From: Acidobacteria bacterium AH-259-L09
GTDB taxonomy: Bacteria; Acidobacteriota; UBA6911; RPQK01
Reading direction: 5' to 3'
NCBI GenBank assembly: GCA_027717875.1
Contig: JALLOL010000015.1
Location: 1 to 19,726 of the forward strand
Length of the DNA stretch: 19,726 nt
Every line of letters begins with the position of its first letter. Position 1 is the first letter of the stretch. This document shows positions 7,143 to 13,222 of the stretch, in pieces. The translations under genes were made by a program, and so were the position numbers. Below the pieces are notes generated by a model. It did not search any database and was not told the DNA's origin. It saw only the letters and a program-made list of their open reading frames with translations.

Positions 7143-8152
7143 GGGTGAAAATACAAGATATCACATACCATTTGCCCGAGCGAGTCGTGACCAATGAGGA
7201 ACTGGCCCGGGAGCACCCGGGATGGGATATGGAAGAGGTGGAAAATCGGGCAGGGGTGGTGGCCCGCCATATCGCCCGTGAGGATGAGACCGCACTGGAT
7301 CTGACGGTGGAAGCCTGCAAGAAGATGATCTCTCGGAACCCAGACTTGCCGGGGAAAATCGACGGCATCATTTTTTGCACCCAGAGCGAAGATTATGTGA
7401 TGCCCCCGAACGCGTGCCTTTTGCATAGAGAGCTCGATCTGGCCGATAGCGTCTTGGCGTTCGATTTTACTTTGGCATGCTCCGGGTATGTTTATGGCCT
7501 GGCCCTTGCCCAGGGGCTGATCCAGACCGGGGCGGCCAAGAACATTTTGTTGGCGACCGCCGACACTTATTCCAAATATATTCACCAGCAGGACCGTTCC
7601 GCCAGAACCCTTTTCGGAGACGCGGGGGCCGTGTCGTGGATCAAAGCCTCGGATTCGAACCAGGGCGTCGTGGATATTCTGTGTTCCACTTCCGGAAAGG
7701 GGTATGATCAATTTATTATCCCGGCCGGCGGATGCCGGCGGCCAAGATCGGATAAAACCTCGATTCCCGAAACGGACGAAAGCGGGAATGTGCGAACGCC
7801 CGAGCATATCCACATGAACGGTTTGGGCGTCCTGACCTTTGTGAATTCGAAGGTGCCTGAGCAAATTCGTCAACTCCTGGAAAGGAACGGGTTGACCATG
7901 GAAGACATGGGCCTTTGTGTGTTCCATCAGGCAAGCAAGTTGGCGCTGGACTCCCTGGAGCGTCTGCTCGAGATCCCCCCTGAGAAGAACTATCGCAATC
8001 TTCGAGACATCGGCAATACGGTTTCCGCCTCCATCCCGATCGCCCTCAAGGACGCATTGGATGAGCCGGGGAGGGTTTCTCGGGAGGGGCGGGTATTGAT
8101 TTCGGGTTTCGGTGTGGGGCTTTCGTGGGCCAGCGCTATTATCGAAATTTAG
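7139..8152 (+). CDS. KAS III (FabH-like) 3-oxoacyl-ACP synthase
   Basis: Thiolase-fold ketosynthase of 337 aa, the usual FabH length. The catalytic triad is visible: C114 in TLACSGYVYGLA, H263 in FHQAS and N293 in GNTVSASIP. Other FabH traits are PPNACLLHRELDL (89-101), DTYSKY with LFGDAGAV (158-165), and the C-terminal GRVLISGFGVGLSW. FabH enzymes condense an acyl thioester primer with malonyl-ACP; relatives such as PqsD make other C-C or C-O bonds. Beside a dedicated ACP and an SDR, it most simply performs one elongation to a 3-ketoacyl-ACP. It overlaps the MBL gene by four bases (ATGA), so the first five genes form one transcription and translation unit. This is probably not the housekeeping FabH, given the polysaccharide context. 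Confidence 0.9.
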   Translation: MRVKIQDITYHLPERVVTNEELAREHPGWDMEEVENRAGVVARHIAREDETALDLTVEACKKMISRNPDLPGKIDGIIFCTQSEDYVMPPNACLLHRELDLADSVLAFDFTLACSGYVYGLALAQGLIQTGAAKNILLATADTYSKYIHQQDRSARTLFGDAGAVSWIKASDSNQGVVDILCSTSGKGYDQFIIPAGGCRRPRSDKTSIPETDESGNVRTPEHIHMNGLGVLTFVNSKVPEQIRQLLERNGLTMEDMGLCVFHQASKLALDSLERLLEIPPEKNYRNLRDIGNTVSASIPIALKDALDEPGRVSREGRVLISGFGVGLSWASAIIEI

Positions 8153-8174
8153 TCGGCTCGGCCAAATCTTCTGT

Positions 8175-8211
8175 CGGCGAGGCTCATTCGCCGCCGGGGT
8201 TCCCCCCCCGG
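8175..8211. other. Two adjacent GC-rich hairpins before the ligase gene
   Basis: CGGCGA/TCGCCG (8175-8180, 8188-8193; 7-base loop) is followed at once by CCGGGG/CCCCGG (8194-8199, 8206-8211; 6-base loop). They lie in the 132-base gap between the KAS III stop and the ligase ATG, the only sizeable gap inside the module. No U-tract follows, so an intrinsic terminator is unlikely; they could stabilise or attenuate the mRNA. Confidence 0.45.
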
Positions 8212-8284
8212 AGATCGGAAGGAGCCCGACGATGCTTGAGAATCGTAGAGGTTCGGAGACATAAAAGGGCAATGCCAAAGGCCA

Positions 8285-9649
8285 ATGCATATCGATTTTT
8301 TAAAGCGCGTTTTCGAGAAAAATAAAGGGAAGGATGCCATCGTCTGGAGGGATCAGGTTCGGACCTACGGGTGGCTCCTCGACCGCCTCCCCTTCTGGAG
8401 GAGAGAAGTGGCACAACAGGGTGTTTCCCCAGGAAGCATCGTTGCGCTCGAAGGGGACTTTTCGCCTAATTCCATCGCCCTGTTCCTGGCCTTGATCGAG
8501 GAATCGTGTATCGTCGTTCCTTTGTTGACGACTTTGACCCGAACCCAGAAGTCCAATATATTTGAGATCGCGCAAATCGAGTCAGCATTCCGGGTGGATC
8601 AGCGCGACCAGGTGCACGCACGGAGATCGACAAGGTCCGCGAACCACCAATTCTTCGAGATTCTAAGAGAGCGGGGCCATCCGGGCCTGATCTTGTTCAC
8701 CTCCGGGACATCGGGGGAGCCCAAGGCGGCCGTGCACGATTTCCTAGCGCTTCTGGACAAATTTAAAAAGAGGAGGCGGTCCCTTCGAATACTGAATTTT
8801 CTGCTTTTTGACCATTGGGGAGGGTTAAACACCGTCTTCCATACGCTGTCGAACGCTGGGGTCGTCATCACGGTAAGGGAGCGATCCCCGGATGGCATTT
8901 GCAGGGCCATCGAGAAGCATCGAATCGAGGTTTTGCCCACCTCGCCCACCTTTTTGACCCTTCTCCTCATCCACGAGGCTTACAAGAGGTACGATCTCAG
9001 CAGCCTGAAGATCATTTCCTACGGGACAGAACCGATGCCCCTGAGCACGCTCAAAATCATGAAGTCGCTCTTCCCAAGAGTCAAACTGCAGCAAACCTAT
9101 GGATTGATCGAACTCGGGGTGATGCGAAGCAAATCCAAGAGCGACGACTCCCTTTGGGTAAAGGTGGGAGGAGAAGGCTTTCAAACCCGTGTCGTCGATG
9201 GAATCCTACAAATCAAAGCAGGGTCAGCCATGCTGGGATACCTGAATGCCCCCAGCCCGTTCACCGAGGACGGTTGGTTCAATACCGGAGATTCCGTTGA
9301 GGTGGAGGGGGAATACATCAAAATCTTGGGGCGCCAGTCTGAGATCATCAATGTCGGCGGGCAAAAGGTCTATCCGGCGGAGGTTGAAAATGTTATTCAG
9401 GGATTAGATAACGTCGCCGAGGTCACGGTCTATGGAGAGAAAAATCCAATCACCGGAAGCATTGTGTGCGCCGACGTGGTGTTGCGGAATCATGAAGACG
9501 TGAAGAAGTTTGGGCTTCGACTGAACCAGTCCTGCCGCGAGAGTTTGGAAGAATACAAAGTGCCCATCAAGGTCAATGTCGTGAACGAGGCATTGCACAG
9601 TAAGCGTTTTAAGAAAAAAAGGGTTGTCGACTGCAGTGATACGGGCTGA
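8285..9649 (+). CDS. AMP-forming acyl ligase (ANL superfamily)
   Basis: Adenylating enzyme of 454 aa, short for the family (usually about 500-550). Motifs in order: phosphate loop LFTSGTSGEPKAAVH (137-151); TYGLIELG (271-278), where the usual T of YGxTE is Ile; GWFNTGD (330-336); LGRQSEIINVGGQKVYPAE (348-366); and a basic end SKRFKKKR (439-446) where the catalytic A10 lysine is expected. It would activate a carboxylic acid with ATP and pass it to a thiol, plausibly the phosphopantetheine of the neighbouring ACP, giving the starter unit for the KAS III-like enzyme; transfer to CoA is equally possible. AAAGG lies three bases before the ATG. Its stop lies 13 bases from the stop of the convergent epimerase gene, ending the module. 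Confidence 0.85.
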   Translation: MHIDFLKRVFEKNKGKDAIVWRDQVRTYGWLLDRLPFWRREVAQQGVSPGSIVALEGDFSPNSIALFLALIEESCIVVPLLTTLTRTQKSNIFEIAQIESAFRVDQRDQVHARRSTRSANHQFFEILRERGHPGLILFTSGTSGEPKAAVHDFLALLDKFKKRRRSLRILNFLLFDHWGGLNTVFHTLSNAGVVITVRERSPDGICRAIEKHRIEVLPTSPTFLTLLLIHEAYKRYDLSSLKIISYGTEPMPLSTLKIMKSLFPRVKLQQTYGLIELGVMRSKSKSDDSLWVKVGGEGFQTRVVDGILQIKAGSAMLGYLNAPSPFTEDGWFNTGDSVEVEGEYIKILGRQSEIINVGGQKVYPAEVENVIQGLDNVAEVTVYGEKNPITGSIVCADVVLRNHEDVKKFGLRLNQSCRESLEEYKVPIKVNVVNEALHSKRFKKKRVVDCSDTG

Positions 9650-9662
9650 TGGAGTATTGGAC

Positions 9663-10121
9663 CTATCTAATCAGTGGGCCTTGGAGCCACTCATATCCGA
9701 TTTCCCGATCATCGTGGGGAATACGACCTTCGTCCTCTGGATCGTAAGTATGAGAAGTAATGTAGAAAAGATTCACCGGGCCACTAATGCATTTGCATCC
9801 ATGAGCCACACCAGGTGGGATTTTCAGGACACTTGCCTGGTGGCCGTCCCCTAGCATAATTTCCATACTCTGACGGTAGGTGGACGATTCCGGTCGCTTA
9901 TCGTACAAGACAACCTTCAGGACTCCAGTGCACACATACCACCAATCCGTCTGCCTGTTGTGAATGTGCCAGGCCTTGATGACTCCAGGGTACATCAAAG
10001 AGTGACTCCACTGCCCAAAACCCTCCTCGAACAGATCATCGGTCACTCGGATTATTTCCCGAAAGAACCCCCGTTCATCTCGATGAGTCTCCAAATTCTC
10101 TAAAGCCACCCCATCAATCAT
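9663..10121 (-). CDS. RmlC-like dTDP-4-keto-6-deoxysugar 3,5-epimerase family
   Basis: Cupin-fold protein of 152 aa, shorter than housekeeping RmlC (about 180). The motif GVIKAWHIH (46-54) aligns with RmlC GVLRGLHYQ, placing H52 as the base. PPGVAHGC (102-109) matches the RmlC P-G-x-A-H-G strand. The end SHTYDPEDEGRIPHDDREIGYEW retains a tyrosine (Y126), acidic residues and the tryptophan seen in the active-site region of RmlC. It likely epimerises a dTDP-4-keto-6-deoxyhexose at C3 and/or C5. With FdtA-like and aminotransferase genes on the same strand it may alter the stereochemistry of the amino-sugar branch or feed a rhamnose-like sugar. Converges on the ligase gene with only 13 bases between stops. 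Exact specificity is not readable. Confidence 0.78.
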   Translation of the reverse strand: MIDGVALENLETHRDERGFFREIIRVTDDLFEEGFGQWSHSLMYPGVIKAWHIHNRQTDWWYVCTGVLKVVLYDKRPESSTYRQSMEIMLGDGHQASVLKIPPGVAHGCKCISGPVNLFYITSHTYDPEDEGRIPHDDREIGYEWLQGPLIR

Positions 10122-10143
10122 ACCGGTGCTGATAATATTTCAC

Positions 10144-10277
10144 ACTGTAGTCGTCCCTCAAGGTCCAGCCCAGAAACAGCAGCTGAACCACACCGCAACC
10201 CCGCGTATTCTCGGGGCTGAAAAGAGTAGTTCATCAACCCTTGAGCTGAACAAATCATGAAAAATACTGCAGTCGTC
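10144..10277. other. Intergenic gap with short direct and inverted repeats
   Basis: The 156-base gap between the epimerase start and the GT2 stop is flanked by ACTGTAGTCGTC (10144-10155) and ACTGCAGTCGTC (10266-10277), an 11/12 direct repeat whose right copy abuts the GT2 stop. Inside are CTCAAGG near 10157 and its inverted copy CCTTGAG near 10238, and a CCCCG/CGGGG hairpin (10199-10203 with 10212-10216). No gene or clear promoter seen. Confidence 0.35.
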
Positions 10278-11201
10278 TCAATAGATCTCTTCTATCACTG
10301 ATTCAGGTCTCTCATTGATTTCATCAAAAATTCTCCAAATGTATTCTCCGATAATGCCAAGCATTACGATCATTAGGCCGAGTAAGAAAGAGAGCAAAGC
10401 TGCAATCGTTGCAAAACCGGGCACATCAGTCCTTCCCAAAATCGCATGAATCACGATCACAGATCCATAGCTGAAGCTTACGAGGGAAACCAGTATTCCA
10501 ATGGCTAAAATAGTTCGAATTGGAACAATTGAAAAACCCAAGATTGAATCAAGAAAAAGCTTGATTTTCTTGGAAAAAGTCCAACGAGAATGACCGTGGA
10601 ATCTGTGCTTTCGTTTGTAGTGGATGATCTCGGGTTTAAACCCCAACCAGTAGGCGAAAAGAGAAGTGTTGATATTTTTTGCGCTGTCCCGCAAATATGG
10701 CAAAAAAGCTCGATCCATTAATGCCAGATCGTAACCTCCGGGGGGATAGTCCTGAAGTACAAACAATCGGAGGAGCCAATAATAGATCTTAGCAAATAGC
10801 TTGGCCCAAAGAGGATCTATCCGATCCGCTCTTGCGCAGAGGACATACTTAGCGCCGTGCTGCCACAATTGAACCATTTCAGGGATTAACTCTGGTGGAT
10901 CTTGCAGATCCGCTGCGAGCAGGACGAAACAGTCTCCCGTAATAAACTGCAAGCCGGTTTTCGCTGCATGAATGGCACCAAAGTTCCGCGTGAGCTTTAT
11001 CACCCTTGTACTTTCTCGCTGCTGCTTGATTTTCAAGAGTTCATTTAAAGAAGCGTCGCCAGATCCATCGTCTACAAAGATCACTTCCAGTTCGAGATTC
11101 TGCTGGCGCAATTTGTTCTCAACCTTAAGCAACTCAGAAAACAAGAGCGGAAGGGATTCTTCGTTGTAGTAGACTGGAACAATAACGGATACTTTTCTCA
11201 C
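10278..11201 (-). CDS. GT2 polyprenyl-phosphate-type glycosyltransferase (GtrB/ArnC-like)
   Basis: Inverting GT-A glycosyltransferase (307 aa) with a C-terminal membrane anchor. The opening MRKVSVIVPVYYNEESLP, the FVDDGSGD segment (D44-D45), LTRNFGAIHAA and DLQDPPELIPEM (98-109) are hallmarks of the DPM1/GtrB/ArnC group. Two long hydrophobic segments (about 228-255 and 262-290) follow a basic, amphipathic KIKLFLDSILGF. Such enzymes usually make a polyprenyl-phosphate sugar on the cytoplasmic face, which a GT-C enzyme then uses outside the cytoplasm; the GT-C-like gene at 13223 is a natural partner. Start is GTG, with AAAGGA six bases before it. Which sugar is loaded is unknown. Confidence 0.88.
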   Translation of the reverse strand: MRKVSVIVPVYYNEESLPLLFSELLKVENKLRQQNLELEVIFVDDGSGDASLNELLKIKQQRESTRVIKLTRNFGAIHAAKTGLQFITGDCFVLLAADLQDPPELIPEMVQLWQHGAKYVLCARADRIDPLWAKLFAKIYYWLLRLFVLQDYPPGGYDLALMDRAFLPYLRDSAKNINTSLFAYWLGFKPEIIHYKRKHRFHGHSRWTFSKKIKLFLDSILGFSIVPIRTILAIGILVSLVSFSYGSVIVIHAILGRTDVPGFATIAALLSFLLGLMIVMLGIIGEYIWRIFDEINERPESVIEEIY

Positions 11202-11364
11202 TCCATTTCCTTTCTGTGGTAATGCAACCTCAGTGTTTGGCTATGATGTGAACCACTAAACAGGGCCAGCTGGAATCTTCGATCTGGATAGATATTATCG
11301 AAGTGGATTGAAGACCCTCATCAGCCATTCGAAGGCTACGAATCCTGGATTGGCGCGACAAATT

Positions 11365-11808
11365 CTAAGCCTTATTTCTGTCATCCTCTTGATTCGTGTG
11401 AAGCTTGCTTACGGCCTTCAAGAAAGCAGAATAGTCTCGAAAGTAGTCTTTTTCATCATAACACTCCGATGCCAACACGAGACAAACGGACCCCGAAGAA
11501 AAGTTGTCAATCTCTCTCCAAATTAATGGAGGGATATAAAGTCCATAATATGAACGATTAAGATGATAGCGATGTTTGTCGCGTCCATCGTACAGGATGA
11601 CATCAAAACTTCCTGAGATGGCTATGAGAAACTGATGGCATTCTTTCAGGGCATGTCCAGCCCGAGAAGCTCCTCCCGGAACATCGTACAGATAAAAGAC
11701 GCGTTTGAATTTGAAAGGTACATGTCTCTCGGTTTCCAGAAATGTCAGATTACCTTTCGGATCATTGATTTTTGGCAAGTCAATCAACTTACATTTATCT
11801 AATCCCAT
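11365..11808 (-). CDS. fdtA: FdtA-like dTDP-4-keto-6-deoxyglucose 3,4-ketoisomerase
   Basis: Cupin-fold protein of 147 aa, full length for the WxcM-C/FdtA family. NDPKGNLTFLE, VPFKFKRVFYLYDVP, QFLIAISGSFDVILYDG, GLYIPPLIWREIDNFS and the tail SECYDEKDYFRDYSAFLK follow the family from end to end. Known members move the keto group of dTDP-4-keto-6-deoxyglucose from C4 to C3, before transamination to Fuc3N or Qui3N. Oddity: the usual R-G-x-H-A-H-K active-site motif reads R49-A-G-H52-A-L54-K55, so the second conserved His is Leu. The ATG at 11808 is preferred, with GAGG four bases before it; the frame also allows GTG at 11811. It lies just downstream of the aminotransferase gene on the same strand. 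The symbol is a family label; fdtA and qdtA products cannot be separated here. Confidence 0.82.
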   Translation of the reverse strand: MGLDKCKLIDLPKINDPKGNLTFLETERHVPFKFKRVFYLYDVPGGASRAGHALKECHQFLIAISGSFDVILYDGRDKHRYHLNRSYYGLYIPPLIWREIDNFSSGSVCLVLASECYDEKDYFRDYSAFLKAVSKLHTNQEDDRNKA

Positions 11809-11854
11809 CACTCCTCATCTTCTGTCGTAGAAAGCATAGCCCGAGAGGAGGGAT

Positions 11855-13033
11855 TTATCCAAGTACTCGGCGCACCGCCTCAATAACTTGTTCAACTTCG
11901 ACTTTTGTCATTTCTGGGAAGCAGGGGAGCGTCAAAATCTCTCGGCTCAACTGTTCAGTCACAGGTAAGTCCCAATCGGCACTGCTCATCCCGCGAACGG
12001 ATTCCTGTAGATGATCCGGAGTTGGATAATGTATCTCAGTCCGTACGCCTCGCCCAGCCAAATCTGCCGCTAGTTGATCGCGAAAAGGAGTGCTCACGAC
12101 GTAAAGGTGCGCAACATAATCGGTTCCAAAATTACTCGGCCTGGAAAGATCCAAGTCGGCTAGACCCTCGGTATAGGCCTTTGCGATTTTCCGCCGGCGC
12201 TCATTCCAACCCTCCAGATACGGGAGTTTCGCACGGAGAATCGCTGCTTGTATTTCGTCAAGCCTGCTGTTCCGACCTCCGGCTAAGACCGACTGATACT
12301 TGGCTTCCCAACCATACTGGCGCAACATGCGCAAGCGCTCTGCCAATTCCAAGTCCCTTGTAACCACCCCTCCGGCATCTCCTAAGGCTCCAAGATTCTT
12401 GGTGGGATAGAAACTAAAACACCCCAGGCTACCCCAGGCTCCAGCCCGTTTTCCGTTGAGATGAGCTCCATGGGCCTGAGCACAGTCTTCCACCACGGGA
12501 ATCCCAGCGGCAGAGGCTATCCGTATCAAGTGAGGCATCTCGGCCATCTGGCCGTATAAGTGGGTAATAATGATCGCTTGAACATTCCCCGACAGAGCGG
12601 TGGCTAATGCATTGGGATCCATGTTCATGGTGGCAGGGTCGACGTCAACATATAGTGGTAAGGCCCCCACAGCGCTTATTGCTGTTGTGCTGTACATCCC
12701 TGCGTTTGCCACCGTGGCGACTTTGTCTCCGCGGCTCACATCAAGAGCACGCAAAGCCAGTTCCAGCGCGTCTGTTCCGTTGCCAACGCCAACACAATGA
12801 TCAACACCACAATAAGAGGCGAACTCGGCTTCAAAAGATTCCAACTCCGGTCCCAGGACATATTGGCCACGTGAGAGCACACGCTCTAGGGCGATTTGGA
12901 TCTCTTGAAAAATGGACTGATTATGATGTTTAAGGTCGTTAAGTGCTATCGCCACGATGTCGCCTAATTGAGCCCGGCGGCTATTGACGGCCGTAGCGCC
13001 GTAGTCAACCACCTTGACAGCGATCGTATCCAA
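11855..13033 (-). CDS. fdtB: DegT/DnrJ/EryC1/StrS sugar aminotransferase (FdtB-like)
   Basis: PLP-dependent fold-type I aminotransferase for nucleotide-linked keto sugars. Conserved blocks: RVLSRGQYVLGPELESFE (51-68), VGVGNGTDALELAL (81-94), VEDCAQAHGA with D183, and FSFYPTKNLGALGDAGG with the PLP lysine K212. The C-terminus has RTEIHYPTPDHLQ and LPCFPEMT. It would transfer an amino group from glutamate to the 3-keto sugar made by the adjacent FdtA-like enzyme, giving dTDP-3-amino-3,6-dideoxyhexose. The 392-residue frame begins at TTG 13033 and carries about 26 extra residues; GTG at 12955 would give 366 residues and a normal N-terminus (VAIALNDLKHHNQSI), and may be the true start. The pairing with FdtA supports FdtB/QdtB; substrate stereochemistry is unknown. 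Confidence 0.85.
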   Translation of the reverse strand: MDTIAVKVVDYGATAVNSRRAQLGDIVAIALNDLKHHNQSIFQEIQIALERVLSRGQYVLGPELESFEAEFASYCGVDHCVGVGNGTDALELALRALDVSRGDKVATVANAGMYSTTAISAVGALPLYVDVDPATMNMDPNALATALSGNVQAIIITHLYGQMAEMPHLIRIASAAGIPVVEDCAQAHGAHLNGKRAGAWGSLGCFSFYPTKNLGALGDAGGVVTRDLELAERLRMLRQYGWEAKYQSVLAGGRNSRLDEIQAAILRAKLPYLEGWNERRRKIAKAYTEGLADLDLSRPSNFGTDYVAHLYVVSTPFRDQLAADLAGRGVRTEIHYPTPDHLQESVRGMSSADWDLPVTEQLSREILTLPCFPEMTKVEVEQVIEAVRRVLG

Positions 13034-13222
13034 GCTCCCATTTTAGGGCCGACTATCAGTATATGAGAATATCAGCCTATTCACCCATAAGATAGCGAAG
13101 TATGAGCGTAAAACAATAGGGTTTCCCCGTACGATCCTGCCAAATCTTAAGGCCAAAAATCTTCAGATCAGAGCGTTATGATACGTTGGCAATTCAAGCC
13201 CTGAACAAGGATCGGAAACTTA
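13034..13222. promoter_or_regulatory. Divergent intergenic region, weak promoter-like elements
   Basis: This 189-base AT-richer gap separates the aminotransferase (minus) from the GT-C gene (plus), so both promoters are expected here. On the plus strand TATGAT at 13177-13182 is a 5/6 match to a -10 box but has no good -35. On the minus strand a TTGTTT and a TATCTT lie 16 bases apart, near 13110 to 13090. Both are weak and given only as candidates. Confidence 0.25.

Noticed and set aside
7115..8290. Minus-strand 391-aa ORF antisense to the KAS III gene
   Set aside because: Long only because the KAS III codons rarely give stops in this frame; the sense strand carries the full catalytic triad and family motifs.
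8272..8325. Leader peptide of 17 codons before the ligase gene, with AAAAGGG upstream
   Set aside because: It overlaps the ligase start in another frame and has no attenuator-type codon run or following terminator; likely a shadow of the real start region.
11308..11526. Plus-strand ORF of 72 aa overlapping the FdtA-like gene
   Set aside because: Most of it is antisense to a well-conserved coding region, and its translation matches no family I know.
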